From Methylobacterium sp. 77 (GTDB lineage Bacteria > Pseudomonadota > Alphaproteobacteria > Rhizobiales > Beijerinckiaceae), in NCBI RefSeq assembly GCF_000372825.1, contig NZ_KB910516.1, positions 2,326,011-2,390,010 of the forward strand: 64,000 nucleotides of DNA. The letters run 5' to 3'. The position numbers were made by a program, and so were the translations under genes. The notes beneath the pieces are model-generated. The model saw only the letters and a list, made by a program, of their open reading frames with translations, searched no databases and had not been told where the DNA came from. This document shows, piece by piece, positions 1-9,232 of this stretch. Each line of letters begins with the position of its first letter. Position 1 is the first letter of the stretch.

Positions 1-47
1 GCCCGGCCGTCTTTCGCCGACCGATCCGAGGAAGCGACGGGCCGGGC
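1..47. other. GC-rich inverted repeat at window edge
   Basis: GCCCGGCC (1-8) pairs with GGCCGGGC (40-47), and GTC/GAC extends the stem across a bulged G. It lies upstream of miaB and may be the terminator hairpin of a gene ending outside the window. There is no U-tract, so this role is a guess. No coding sequence is seen in 1-81. Confidence 0.35.
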
Positions 48-81
48 GAAACGTGCTAGCACGGGGCCGGACAGAGGTATT

Positions 82-1464
82 TTGCAGGGCGCCCGCGGGC
101 CCCACGATGTCGGAACAGGTTCGTTGAAGAAAGCCTTCGTCAAATCCTACGGCTGCCAGATGAACGCCTACGATGCGGGCCGCATGGCGGACCTGCTGGG
201 CAGCCAGGGCTACGCCGCCACGGAGACCGTCGAGGAGGCGGATGTCGTCATCCTCAACACCTGCCACATCCGCGAGAAGGCCGCCGACAAGGTCTATTCC
301 GAACTCGGCCGCCTGCGCGTCCTGAAGACGGCCCGGGCGGAAGCCGGCCTCGACACGCGGATCGTGGTGGCCGGCTGCGTCGCTCAGGCCGAGGGCAAGG
401 AAATCCTGGCGCGGGCGCCCGCGGTCGACGTGGTCGTCGGCCCGCAGAACTATCATCGCCTGCCCGATCTCCTCGCCCGCTCGAAGGCGAGCCGCGTGGT
501 CGACACGGAATTTCCCGTCGAGGACAAGTTTGACCACCTGCCCGTCCGCCGGACGGCGGCGGTGTCGTCGTTCCTGACCGTGCAGGAAGGCTGCGACAAG
601 TTCTGCGCCTTCTGCGTGGTGCCCTACACGCGCGGCGCCGAAGTCTCCCGCTCGGTCGAGGCGATCCTGGACGAGGCGCGCAAACTCGTCCGTGGCGGAG
701 CCCGCGAGATCACGCTGATCGGGCAGAACGTCAACGCGTATCACGGCGCCAGCGCCGACGGGGCGTCGGTGACGCTGCCCGCACTGATGCGCGCCCTCGA
801 GGCGATCCCCGGCCTGCTGCGCCTGCGCTACACCACGAGCCATCCCAACGACATGGCCGACGACCTGATCCGGGCGCATGGCGAGATCGCCGCGCTGATG
901 CCCTACCTGCACCTGCCGGTTCAGTCCGGGTCCACCCGCGTGCTCCAGGCGATGAACCGCAAGCATACGGGCGACGCCTACCGCCGGCTGATCGAGCGCG
1001 TGCGCCGGGTCCGGCCCGATATCGCTCTCTCTTCCGATTTCATCGTCGGCTTCCCCGGCGAGACCGACGCGGAGTTCGAGGAGACCATGCGGCTCGTCGC
1101 CGAGATCGGCTTCGCCTCGGCCTATTCGTTCAAGTACAGCCCCCGCCCCGGCACGCCGGCGGCCGAACGCGCCGATGCGGTGCCGGAGACCGCGAAGGCC
1201 GAGCGCCTCGCCGCGCTCCAGGCTCTGCTCGACGCGCAGCGCCACGCCTTCAACGCCTCCGCCGTGGGCCATGTCGTCGAGGTCCTGGTGGAGAAGGCCG
1301 GTCGTCATCCCGGACAGGTCGCCGGCAAGACGCCGCATCTGCTGCCCGTCCAGTTCGACGCCGCGCCCTCCACCATCGGCACAGTGGTGTCGGTGCGCGT
1401 GATCCGGGCCGGTTCGAACAGCCTGTTCGGCGAGATCGCCACCAATGCGGCGGCTGCCGCTTGA
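82..1464 (+). CDS. miaB: MiaB, tRNA-2-methylthio-N6-dimethylallyladenosine synthase
   Basis: This radical-SAM methylthiotransferase adds the 2-methylthio group to i6A37 of tRNAs that read UNN codons, in the cytoplasm. The N-terminal UPF0004 domain shows YGCQMN (Cys25) and the other two conserved cysteines (NTCHIRE and AGCVAQ). These would ligate the auxiliary Fe-S cluster. The radical-SAM motif CDKFCAFC places its cysteines at about residues 171, 175 and 178. A TRAM domain occupies roughly the last 70 residues. Length (460 aa) is normal for the family. The start is a TTG at 82; a second in-frame TTG at 124 would remove 14 poorly conserved residues and is equally possible. It precedes phoH-ybeY-corC-lnt, a common alphaproteobacterial order. 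Confidence 0.96.
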   Translation: MQGARGPHDVGTGSLKKAFVKSYGCQMNAYDAGRMADLLGSQGYAATETVEEADVVILNTCHIREKAADKVYSELGRLRVLKTARAEAGLDTRIVVAGCVAQAEGKEILARAPAVDVVVGPQNYHRLPDLLARSKASRVVDTEFPVEDKFDHLPVRRTAAVSSFLTVQEGCDKFCAFCVVPYTRGAEVSRSVEAILDEARKLVRGGAREITLIGQNVNAYHGASADGASVTLPALMRALEAIPGLLRLRYTTSHPNDMADDLIRAHGEIAALMPYLHLPVQSGSTRVLQAMNRKHTGDAYRRLIERVRRVRPDIALSSDFIVGFPGETDAEFEETMRLVAEIGFASAYSFKYSPRPGTPAAERADAVPETAKAERLAALQALLDAQRHAFNASAVGHVVEVLVEKAGRHPGQVAGKTPHLLPVQFDAAPSTIGTVVSVRVIRAGSNSLFGEIATNAAAAA

Positions 1465-1641
1465 GCGAGCGCTTCGCCGGAGGCTGCCCCCTCGTTTCCG
1501 CCGATGGGACGGGCGTGCCCAGCCGCCTCCCACCTTCCCCTTCTGCGAGCCATCCCCACATCATGGAGCCTCGGCGTGCCGGCATCTGACGGTCTGAGTG
1601 GACGAGGCGCGCCGTTGCGCGGGCGTGGGCCTGCTGCGCGA

Positions 1642-2685
1642 ATGGGAGAGATCGTGGAGACGGTGGATGTGTCGCTGACCTTCGACGACAACCGGCTCGC
1701 GAGCCTCGTCTTCGGCCAGTACGACCAGAACGTCGCCCATATTGAGCGGCGCCTCGCCGTCACCGCCACGGCTCTCGGCAACCACCTCGTGGTCAAGGGG
1801 CCGCCGGATGCGGCCGAGAAGGCGCGCAAGGTCTTCGAACGGCTCTATGCCCGCGTGAAGGCGAGCGGCACCGCCCTCACCCTCGGCGACGTCGACGGCG
1901 CGATCCAGGAGACGACGCTCCAGGGCAACCTCTTCCCGTCCGCCGAGGTGAGCGCCGAGCCGGACCGTCCGCATTTCGACCAGATCGCCACGCGCAAACG
2001 CGGCGCCGTGCGCGCCCGCAACGCCGCGCAGGACACCTACATCAAGCTTCTGCGCAACCACGAACTCGTCTTCGCCGAAGGTCCGGCCGGCACCGGCAAG
2101 ACCTGGCTCGCGGTCGGCTACGCCGTTTCCCTGCTGGAACAGGGCCATGTCGAGCGGCTGATCCTGTCGCGCCCCGCCGTCGAGGCCGGCGAGCGCCTCG
2201 GCTTCCTGCCCGGCGACATGCGCGACAAGGTCGATCCATATCTGCGCCCGATCTACGACGCGCTCTACGATTTCATGGAGGCGCGGCACGTCGACCGCAG
2301 CCTCCAGACCGGCGTCATCGAGATCGCGCCGCTGGCCTTCATGCGCGGGCGCACGCTCACCAATGCCGTCGTGCTCCTCGACGAGGCGCAGAACACGACC
2401 TCGATGCAGATGAAGATGTTCCTGACCCGCCTCGGCGAGAATTCGCGGATGATCATCACCGGCGATCCGAGCCAGGTCGATCTGCCGCCCGGCCAGAAAT
2501 CCGGTCTGGTGGAGGCGGTGAACATCCTCGACGGCGTCGAGGGGGTCGGCCGCGTCACCTTCCGCGACGTCGACGTGGTGCGCCACGACCTCGTTCGCCG
2601 CATCGTCACCGCCTACGAGGCGGCGGCCCATGGCCAGGGCGACGCGGACCGTTCGCCGATGTCCCGCCGCAGGCCGCTGTCGTGA
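1642..2685 (+). CDS. phoH: PhoH family protein (YbeZ)
   Basis: Predicted cytoplasmic P-loop NTPase of the PhoH/YbeZ family, which works with the neighbouring endoribonuclease YbeY in rRNA and RNA metabolism. Visible motifs are a Walker A loop (EGPAGTGKTWLA, near residue 150) and a Walker B (VVLLDEAQN), followed by the family signature TGDPSQVDLP. A KH-like N-terminal segment precedes the ATPase. The ATG at 1642 is used here; an upstream ATG at 1504 would add 46 low-complexity residues unlike the family. A GTG at 1654 has a better purine-rich site (GGGAGAG) and could be the true start. The stop overlaps the ybeY start, implying translational coupling. Confidence 0.93.
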   Translation: MGEIVETVDVSLTFDDNRLASLVFGQYDQNVAHIERRLAVTATALGNHLVVKGPPDAAEKARKVFERLYARVKASGTALTLGDVDGAIQETTLQGNLFPSAEVSAEPDRPHFDQIATRKRGAVRARNAAQDTYIKLLRNHELVFAEGPAGTGKTWLAVGYAVSLLEQGHVERLILSRPAVEAGERLGFLPGDMRDKVDPYLRPIYDALYDFMEARHVDRSLQTGVIEIAPLAFMRGRTLTNAVVLLDEAQNTTSMQMKMFLTRLGENSRMIITGDPSQVDLPPGQKSGLVEAVNILDGVEGVGRVTFRDVDVVRHDLVRRIVTAYEAAAHGQGDADRSPMSRRRPLS

Positions 2686-3182
2686 TGCCGGGGCGGAAGA
2701 TCGAATCGGAGATCGACATCGCCATTGAGGATCCGCGCTGGGATTCCGTGGCGGACGATCTCGAAGCCTTCGTCATCCGGGCAGTGGAGGCGGGACTCTC
2801 CGTCGCTCCGCAACTGCCGGACCATCCGATCGAGGTGAGCGTCCTGCTCACCGCCGACGACGTGGTGCAGGAACTCAACCGGACCTGGCGCGGCAAGGAC
2901 AAACCCACCAACGTTCTGTCCTTTCCCGCTCCCCCGCAACCCGCCCATGCGGGCGTCGCGGTGCCCCTCGGCGACGTCGTTCTTGCGTATGACACGATGC
3001 TGCGCGAGAGTGCGGAGCAGTCGACGCCGCTTCACGACCACCTTGCGCACCTTCTCATCCATGGCACCCTTCATCTTCTCGGCCATGACCATGAGACCGG
3101 CGACGCGGAGGCGAGCGCCATGGAAGCCCTGGAGACCGAAGCCCTGCACGGTCTCGGTATTCCCGATCCCTATGCCGACTGA
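2682..3182 (+). CDS. ybeY: YbeY, endoribonuclease / rRNA maturation factor
   Basis: Zinc-dependent single-strand endoribonuclease needed for 16S rRNA 3'-end maturation and ribosome quality control. The diagnostic HGTLHLLGHDH motif, supplying three zinc-binding histidines, lies near residue 127. Length of 166 aa fits the family. The GTG start at 2682 overlaps the phoH stop by 4 nt; an ATG follows immediately at 2685. The tight coupling with PhoH and the CBS protein is the classic ybeZYX arrangement. Confidence 0.95.
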   Translation: MMPGRKIESEIDIAIEDPRWDSVADDLEAFVIRAVEAGLSVAPQLPDHPIEVSVLLTADDVVQELNRTWRGKDKPTNVLSFPAPPQPAHAGVAVPLGDVVLAYDTMLRESAEQSTPLHDHLAHLLIHGTLHLLGHDHETGDAEASAMEALETEALHGLGIPDPYAD

Positions 3183-3218
3183 AGGGCGATTCCGCCCCCA
3201 TTCCCAGATCAGAGAGAC

Positions 3219-4343
3219 ATGACGAACGATCGAAGTCGCGGCGCGGCTCAGGCTGCGCCCAGTAGCAGTGACGGTGAGGCGCAGGCGCGCGAGCCCTGGT
3301 ACGACCGCCTGCTGCACGCCTTCCATCTCCGGCCGCGCGATTCGTTGCGCGACGATATCGAGGATGCCCTGGCCGAGCCCGATTCGGGTGAGAACGCGTT
3401 CTCGCCCCTGGAGCGGGCGATGCTCAAGAACGTCCTCGGCCTGCACAAGGTGCGGGTCGACGACGTGATGATCCCGCGGGCCGACATCGTCGCTGTCTCC
3501 ATGGAGACGAGTCTCGGCGATCTCCTCAAGCTGTTCCGCACCGCCGGCCATTCCCGGCTGCCGGTCTATGGCGAAACCCTCGACGACCCGCGCGGCATGG
3601 TCCACATCCGCGACTTCGTCGACCATATCGCCGCCAGGGCCGAGGCGACCACGCGCCGTCCGAGCGCCGCCACCGTCAGCGCCCTCCCCGACACCGCCGG
3701 CGATGTCGTCGCCGTCGTCCCGCCGCGCCCGCGCCGCGGCACCCGCGCCCTCAAGGCGCTCAACCTCGGCAATGTCGATCTGTCGGCGACCCTGGCCTCG
3801 ACCCGTATCCAGCGGCCGGTCCTGTTCGTGCCGCCCTCCATGCCCGCCATCGATCTGCTGGTGCGGATGCAGGCGACGCGGACCCACATGGCCCTCGTCA
3901 TCGACGAATATGGCGGGACCGATGGACTGATCTCCATCGAGGACCTGATCGAAATGGTGGTCGGCGACATCGAGGACGAGCACGACGTGGCCGAAGGGCG
4001 CCTCGTCCACCGCGTCGAGGGCGATGCCGACGTGTTCGTCGCCGATGCCCGCGCAGGCCTCGCCGAAGTCTCCGAGGCGAGCGGCGTCGACCTCGTGGCG
4101 GCGGTGGGCGAGATGGCCGAGGAGATCGACACGATCGGCGGCCTCATCGTCACGCTCGCCGGGCGCGTGCCCTCGCGCGGTGAACTCATCACCGGGCCGG
4201 GCGACCTCGAATTCGAGGTGCTCGACGCCGATCCGCGCCGGGTCAAGCGGTTGCGGCTGCATCGCGGCCCGCTGAAGATCGCCCCGCTGATTCCCCTGGC
4301 CCTGCCGCCGCCGAGCAGCAGCCCGATCGCCGAAGCATCGTAG
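3219..4343 (+). CDS. corC: CBS-domain hemolysin-like protein (CorC/YbeX)
   Basis: CorC/YbeX family protein with a tandem CBS pair (about residues 80-240, motifs MIPRADIVAV and LVIDEYGGTDGLI). A C-terminal CorC_HlyC transporter-associated domain ends with TIGGLIVTLAGRVP. No transmembrane segment is visible, as in YbeX. The family has been linked to Mg/Co handling and to ribosome maturation. The region between the CBS motifs (about residues 140-185) carries an Arg/Pro-rich insertion compared with the short E. coli protein. It sits 36 nt after ybeY and 129 nt before lnt in the same operon. Confidence 0.93.
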   Translation: MTNDRSRGAAQAAPSSSDGEAQAREPWYDRLLHAFHLRPRDSLRDDIEDALAEPDSGENAFSPLERAMLKNVLGLHKVRVDDVMIPRADIVAVSMETSLGDLLKLFRTAGHSRLPVYGETLDDPRGMVHIRDFVDHIAARAEATTRRPSAATVSALPDTAGDVVAVVPPRPRRGTRALKALNLGNVDLSATLASTRIQRPVLFVPPSMPAIDLLVRMQATRTHMALVIDEYGGTDGLISIEDLIEMVVGDIEDEHDVAEGRLVHRVEGDADVFVADARAGLAEVSEASGVDLVAAVGEMAEEIDTIGGLIVTLAGRVPSRGELITGPGDLEFEVLDADPRRVKRLRLHRGPLKIAPLIPLALPPPSSSPIAEAS

Positions 4344-4472
4344 CACCGCGTGCTGGAGATCGTGCCGGACCCCCGGTCCGGGACGATGCGCCAGGCTTTT
4401 ATCTCACATCAGCTTTTCCCGAGACGGGGCATCCGCGTCTCGGGCTGTTGGTCCAGCCGGGATGACCCGAAG

Positions 4473-6164
4473 ATGAGCCACGCCATCGAGGGCGCCGACG
4501 CGCGCTCCGCGCCCGTGCGGGCAAGCGCGACGGGGCCGCTCGCTCACCTCGCGCAATGGGTCATGCTCACCTCGGGCTGGCGCCGCCTTCTCATCGCCGT
4601 CCTGGCCGGGGCGGCCGGGGCCCTGGCGATGCCGCCTTTCGGAGCCCTGCCCGCCCTCGTCCTGTCGCTGAGCGTCGCCGTCTGGCTGATCGACGGCGCG
4701 GCGACGGGGCGGCGCGGCAACCGTGGGGCCGTTCTCGCCTGCGCGCTCATCGGCTGGGCCTGGGGCTTCGGCTATCTGACCGCCGGTCTGTGGTGGCTCG
4801 GCTCGGCTTTCCTGGTGGAGGCCGACGAGTTCCTCTGGGCATTACCCCTCGGCGTCATCGGCCTGCCGGCCGTGCTGGCGCTCTTCTACGCGGCGGGCTT
4901 CGCGCTCGCGCGCCTGCTGTGGTCGCGGGGGCCTGCGCGCCTCGCGGCATTCGCCCTCGGTCTCTCCGCCTGCGAATGGCTGCGCGGGCACCTGTTCACC
5001 GGCTTTCCCTGGAACACGCTCGGCATGGCGCTCGGCCAGAATCTCTGGCTGATGCAATCGGCCTCGGTGATCGGCCTCTACGGCCTGACGCTTCTCGCCG
5101 TCCTGATCGCTTCGGCGCCCGCCACCCTCGCCACCGGCGAGACGGTACGCGGCCGCTACGCGCCGGCACTCGCGGCCTGTCTCGCGCTGGCGGCTCTGGC
5201 GCTGTTCGGCACGGTTCGGCTGCCCGCGTCGCCGAGCGCGACCGTGGCCGGGGTGCGCCTGCGGCTGGTTCAGCCGAACCTGAACCAGGACGCCAAGTTC
5301 CGGCCTGAGAACCGGGCCGACATCATCGACCGGTACATCGAGCTCAGCGACCGTGCCGCCGCTCCGAACCGGACCGGCATCGCCGACGTCACCCACGTGA
5401 TCTGGCCGGAATCGGCGTTTCCGTTCCTGATTCAGCGCGATCCGGCCTCCCTCGCCCGCATCGCCGCGGCTTTCCCGGCCGGGCGCCAGCTCATCACCGG
5501 CGCCGCGCGGGCCGAGGAGCCGCTCCCGAACGAGCGTCCGCGCTTCTTCAACTCCATCCTGACGATTTCGGCCGGCCCGAAGCTCGGCGACCTCTACGAC
5601 AAGGTCCATCTCGTGCCGTTCGGCGAGTATCTGCCGGGACCGCTCGACGCCGTCCTGAGGGCGGTGGGTGTGCGCCAGTTCGTCTCGATTCCGGGCGGGT
5701 TCACCCCCGGCGCCCGCTCCGGCCAGCGCCTCCTCGACGTGCCGGGCCTGCCTCCCGTCGCCGCCACGATCTGCTACGAGGCGATCTTTCCCGGCGAGAT
5801 CCTGCCCACGCGGGCGCCCGGCGGTCCCCCTCCCGTGCCGGGGCTGATCCTGAACCTCACCAACGATGCCTGGTTCGGCGACACGCCGGGGCCGCGCCAG
5901 CATTTCGCGCAGGCCCGGTTGCGGGCCGTCGAGGAGGGGTTGCCCCTGGTGCGCGACGCCAATACCGGCATCTCGGCGGTGGTCGATCCGTATGGGCGCA
6001 TCACCGCCAGCCTTCCCGTCGGGGTCGAGGGCATCCTCGATGCCGACCTTCCCGTCCGGCTGCCCGGCCGCACCCTCTATGCCGGCCTGGGTGACTGGCC
6101 CTTCGCCGGGATGTTCGCCGGCCTCGGCCTCATGGCGCTCCTGGCGAAGCGCCGCGGCACATAA
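4473..6164 (+). CDS. lnt: Lnt, apolipoprotein N-acyltransferase
   Basis: Inner-membrane enzyme that adds the third acyl chain to the N-terminal cysteine of lipoproteins, after Lgt and LspA. About six to seven N-terminal membrane helices are followed by a periplasmic nitrilase-like domain and one C-terminal helix. The Glu-Lys-Cys triad is visible: WPESAFPF (Glu), YDKVHLVPFGEY (Lys) and ATICYEAIFP (Cys). Length of 563 aa from the ATG at 4473 is typical; an ORF extension to 4350 adds 41 residues with no family counterpart. The lgt gene for the first step is also in this window, at 19.3 kb. Confidence 0.95.
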   Translation: MSHAIEGADARSAPVRASATGPLAHLAQWVMLTSGWRRLLIAVLAGAAGALAMPPFGALPALVLSLSVAVWLIDGAATGRRGNRGAVLACALIGWAWGFGYLTAGLWWLGSAFLVEADEFLWALPLGVIGLPAVLALFYAAGFALARLLWSRGPARLAAFALGLSACEWLRGHLFTGFPWNTLGMALGQNLWLMQSASVIGLYGLTLLAVLIASAPATLATGETVRGRYAPALAACLALAALALFGTVRLPASPSATVAGVRLRLVQPNLNQDAKFRPENRADIIDRYIELSDRAAAPNRTGIADVTHVIWPESAFPFLIQRDPASLARIAAAFPAGRQLITGAARAEEPLPNERPRFFNSILTISAGPKLGDLYDKVHLVPFGEYLPGPLDAVLRAVGVRQFVSIPGGFTPGARSGQRLLDVPGLPPVAATICYEAIFPGEILPTRAPGGPPPVPGLILNLTNDAWFGDTPGPRQHFAQARLRAVEEGLPLVRDANTGISAVVDPYGRITASLPVGVEGILDADLPVRLPGRTLYAGLGDWPFAGMFAGLGLMALLAKRRGT

Positions 6165-6199
6165 AGATGCCGCGGCACGTAGAAGTCGCCGCGGCACAT
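6151..6199 (+). repeat. Three direct copies of GCCGCGGCACRT
   Basis: GCCGCGGCACAT (6151), GCCGCGGCACGT (6169) and GCCGCGGCACAT (6188) are spaced 18 and 19 bp apart. They run from the last codons of lnt into the leader of the MFS gene. The CCGCGG core is itself palindromic. It could be a phased operator or a slippage product. Confidence 0.7.
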
Positions 6200-6233
6200 G
6201 ACGACGACGTAACTCGTGAAGGCATCGAACCGC

Positions 6234-7421
6234 GTGACCGACACCCCTCCCCGGATCGCTCGCCCCGCCCTGGTCGGGCTCGGGATGATGCTGGTCGCGT
6301 TCAACATGCGCCCGGCCCTCACCTCCGTCGGCCCGCTGCTCGAGGCTATCCGCGCCGAGACCGGCCTCACCGCCTCGGGGGCCGCGTTCCTGACGACGCT
6401 GCCGGTCCTATGCCTCGGCCTCGCCTGTATCCTCGGCCCGGTGATGGTCCGCCGCACCGGGGCCGAGCGCGGCGTGCTGATCGCCATCCTGGTGATCGCC
6501 CTCGGCTCGGCCCTTCGCGGGCTCGGTGGTCTGCCTCCCCTCTTTGCCGGGGCCTGTATCGCCGCGACCGGGATCGGCCTCGCCGGGGTCCTGCTGCCGG
6601 GGCTGGTGAAGCGGGATTTCGCCAACAAGGCCGGGTTGATGACCGGCCTCTACACGATGGTGCTCTGCCTCGGCGCAGCCATGGGCGCCGGATCGGCGGT
6701 GCCGCTCGCCGATCTCCTCGGCGGATGGACCACGGCGCTTGCGGCATGGGCCCTACCGGCCGTGGTGGCGGCCCTGGCATGGGTCGCCCTCGTGCCCAAG
6801 CGGGAGAAAGGGGCACCGCCCCCCCGCCGCGCCCCGCTCTGGCGCGATCCCCTCGCCTGGCAGGTGACCGGTTTCATGGGCCTGCAATCGTCCCTCGCCT
6901 ACATCACCTTCGGCTGGCTTCCGGTGGTCCTGCAGAGTCGCGGCCTGTCGGCGGTGGAGGCGGGGTTCGTCGCCTCGGTGATGAGCATCGGACAGGCGCC
7001 GAGCGCCCTCCTCGTCCCCGCCTTCGCCGCCCGGCTCTCCGATCAGCGCGGCATCGCGGTCGCCCTGCTGGCGCTGTCGTCCTTGAGCTTCCTCGGCCTC
7101 GTCCACGGCCCGGTCGGCCTCGTTCTGCCGCTGGGCATCGGCCTCGGATTGGGGCTCGGCGGGTTGTTCGGGCTGGCGCTGACCATCGTCGTGCTGAGGG
7201 CGCGCGATGTCGCCAGCGCGGCCGGCCTCTCCGCCATGTCCCAGGCGGTGGGCTATTCCATCGCCGCGCTCGGCCCCCTCGGGTTCGGCTTCGCGCACGA
7301 CCTCTTTGGCGGCTGGGGCGTCTCGGCCGGCCTGTTCTGCGCCATCGCCGTGACGGCGGCCGCCTTCGCTCTCGGTGCGGGCCGGGACCGAAAGGTCGGC
7401 GCGGCCCTTGCGGCCGAATGA
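6234..7421 (+). CDS. MFS transporter, CynX/NimT family
   Basis: Twelve-helix major facilitator most like the CynX/NimT (cyanate / 2-nitroimidazole) branch. The N-terminal stretch FNMRPALTSVGPLL closely follows that family's signature after TM1. The substrate is unknown; this branch includes exporters of small anions, drugs and nitroimidazoles. The GTG at 6234 is preferred because GAAGG lies about 11 nt upstream; a GTG at 6216 would add six residues. It is separated from lnt by 69 nt that hold repeated GCCGCGGCAC elements. It ends at a bidirectional terminator shared with katA. Confidence 0.88.
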   Translation: MTDTPPRIARPALVGLGMMLVAFNMRPALTSVGPLLEAIRAETGLTASGAAFLTTLPVLCLGLACILGPVMVRRTGAERGVLIAILVIALGSALRGLGGLPPLFAGACIAATGIGLAGVLLPGLVKRDFANKAGLMTGLYTMVLCLGAAMGAGSAVPLADLLGGWTTALAAWALPAVVAALAWVALVPKREKGAPPPRRAPLWRDPLAWQVTGFMGLQSSLAYITFGWLPVVLQSRGLSAVEAGFVASVMSIGQAPSALLVPAFAARLSDQRGIAVALLALSSLSFLGLVHGPVGLVLPLGIGLGLGLGGLFGLALTIVVLRARDVASAAGLSAMSQAVGYSIAALGPLGFGFAHDLFGGWGVSAGLFCAIAVTAAAFALGAGRDRKVGAALAAE

Positions 7422-7430
7422 ACGCATAAA

Positions 7431-7466
7431 AAACCCTCCGCGATCCTTTGGGATCGCGGAGGGTTT
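7431..7466. terminator. Bidirectional intrinsic terminator between MFS gene and katA
   Basis: A perfect 16-bp stem, AAACCCTCCGCGATCC pairing with GGATCGCGGAGGGTTT, with a TTTG loop. The stem ends in A/T runs on both sides. The flanking genes converge on it, so it should serve both. Confidence 0.92.
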
Positions 7467-7491
7467 CTGCGTCTACGGTGACTACCGATGC

Positions 7492-9081
7492 TTACTCGGC
7501 GGCGACGCGGTGTGCGTGGCTTCCGTCGGTATAGGTCTCGGCCTGGAGGCGCTTGCCCGGGGCTGCGCGGCCCGGAAGCGGCGGCAGGGCCTTGGCCTTC
7601 TCCAGATCGATGCCAGCGCCTTCGGCGACGCGACGGCCGTAATCCTCGTCCGCATGCCAGAAGTGCCAGACCATCCGCAGCTGGATCGCCTCGGGGCACT
7701 GCTTCATGTCGCCGACGAGGTTGGCGATCAGGTCGTCACGCTCCCAATCCTGGAACGAACGGTAGCGGACGCCCGCCTGGGTGTAATCGTCCTCGGTGCG
7801 CGAGGTCTGGTAGCGGCCGAGCTGGCCCTGGACCGGCTGGTGATAGTCCTTCGCCGGCTTCGGCGCCTCGGCGAGGCCCTCACCGATGGTCGAGGGCTCG
7901 TAGTTGATGTGCCGGTTCTTCCCCGTCCCGTCGACGCCGTAGGTCATCTGGCCGTCGCGCTGGTTCGAGTAGACCTTTACGCCCGGCTGCGGCGCGTTGA
8001 TCGGCAGTTGCAGGTAGTTCGCGCCGACGCGGTAGCGCTGGGTGTCCGAGTAGGACAGCGTGCGCCCCTGGAGCATCTTGTCGTCGGAGAACTCGATGCC
8101 GTCCACGAGCACGCCCGTGCCGAAGGCCGATTGCTCGACTTCCGCGAAGAAGTTGTCCGGCACGCGGTCCAGCACCATGCGGCCGACCGGCAGGAGCGGG
8201 AAATCCTCGACCGGCCACAACTTGGTGTCGTCGAGGGGATCGAACGACAGGTGGTCGTTCGGGCCGTCCGGCATGATCTGCACGCAGAATTCCCATTCGG
8301 GGAAGTTGCCGGCGGTGATGTTGTCGTAGAGGTCGCGCGTCGAGTGGCCGACATCCTTGGCCTGGATCTCGGAGGCCTGCGCCGAGGTCAGGTTGCGGAC
8401 GCCCTGCTTCGGCTCCCAGTGGAACTTGCACAGAACCGCCTCGCCCGCGTCGTTGACGAGCTTGTAGGTGTTGACGCCCGAGCCCTCCATCTCGCGGTAA
8501 TTCGCGGGGATGCCCCAAGGCGACTTCAGATGCGTCACCATGTGGATCGCCTCGGGGTGCTGGGCCACGAAGTCGAAGAAGCGCCAAGCCTCCTGTCGGT
8601 TGGTCACCGGGTCAGGCTTGAACGCGTGGATCATGTCGGGGAACTTGATCGCGTCGCGGATGAAGAAGACCTTGAGGTTGTTGCCGACCAGATCCCAGTT
8701 GCCGTCGACGGTCTTGAACTTGACCGCGAAGCCGCGCGGATCGCGCTCGGTCTCGGGGCTCTCCTTGGCACCGGCCACGGTGGAGAAACGCACGAACATC
8801 GGCGTCTTCACGCCGGTCTCGTTGAGCACGCGGGCGCGGGTATATTTGGAGGCCGGCTCGTCGCCGATCTTGCCATAGGCCTCGAAGAAGCCGTGCGCGC
8901 CGGCGCCGCGGGCATGCACGACGCGCTCGGGGATCCGCTCACGATCGAAATGCGTGATCTTCTCGATGAACTGGTAGTTCTCGAGGGTCGCGGGACCACG
9001 CTCGCCAACGGTGCGGGTGCTCTGGTTGTCGCGAACCGGGTGGCCCTGGCGCGTCGTCAAAATCGGGCGTTGATCGCTCAT
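7492..9081 (-). CDS. katA: Monofunctional haem catalase
   Basis: Converts hydrogen peroxide to water and oxygen. The distal-haem histidine lies in RVVHARGAG (His56), the distal asparagine in [11 protein letters not shown], and the proximal tyrosine in [11 protein letters not shown]. Length of 529 aa with no C-terminal flavodoxin-like domain puts it among small-subunit catalases. The ATG at 9081 has AGGAGAG upstream; longer reading to 9165 is unsupported. It is divergent from oxyR with a 140-bp shared intergenic region, the classic arrangement in which OxyR activates catalase. Confidence 0.96.
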   Translation of the reverse strand: MSDQRPILTTRQGHPVRDNQSTRTVGERGPATLENYQFIEKITHFDRERIPERVVHARGAGAHGFFEAYGKIGDEPASKYTRARVLNETGVKTPMFVRFSTVAGAKESPETERDPRGFAVKFKTVDGNWDLVGNNLKVFFIRDAIKFPDMIHAFKPDPVTNRQEAWRFFDFVAQHPEAIHMVTHLKSPWGIPANYREMEGSGVNTYKLVNDAGEAVLCKFHWEPKQGVRNLTSAQASEIQAKDVGHSTRDLYDNITAGNFPEWEFCVQIMPDGPNDHLSFDPLDDTKLWPVEDFPLLPVGRMVLDRVPDNFFAEVEQSAFGTGVLVDGIEFSDDKMLQGRTLSYSDTQRYRVGANYLQLPINAPQPGVKVYSNQRDGQMTYGVDGTGKNRHINYEPSTIGEGLAEAPKPAKDYHQPVQGQLGRYQTSRTEDDYTQAGVRYRSFQDWERDDLIANLVGDMKQCPEAIQLRMVWHFWHADEDYGRRVAEGAGIDLEKAKALPPLPGRAAPGKRLQAETYTDGSHAHRVAAE

Positions 9082-9217
9082 GCGTCGTTCTCTCCTGAAA
9101 TATCTGGACGATACGGATGTGGCTCGCGGCGACGCGGAAGCAATCCTGGAATCGTTCTGAGACACCCTTATGAACCGCGCTCATCCGTTTGGCTAATGCA
9201 TCGTCGCAAAGGTTGCG

Positions 9218-9232
9218 ATAGATGGAGCCTAT
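9218..9232. promoter_or_regulatory. Candidate OxyR half-site (ATAG-N7-CTAT)
   Basis: ATAG (9218-9221) and CTAT (9229-9232) are separated by seven bases, matching one of the two dyads in the OxyR consensus ATAGntnnnanCTAT. It overlaps the oxyR start codon, which would suit autorepression. The second dyad expected one turn away is not clear. Confidence 0.45.
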
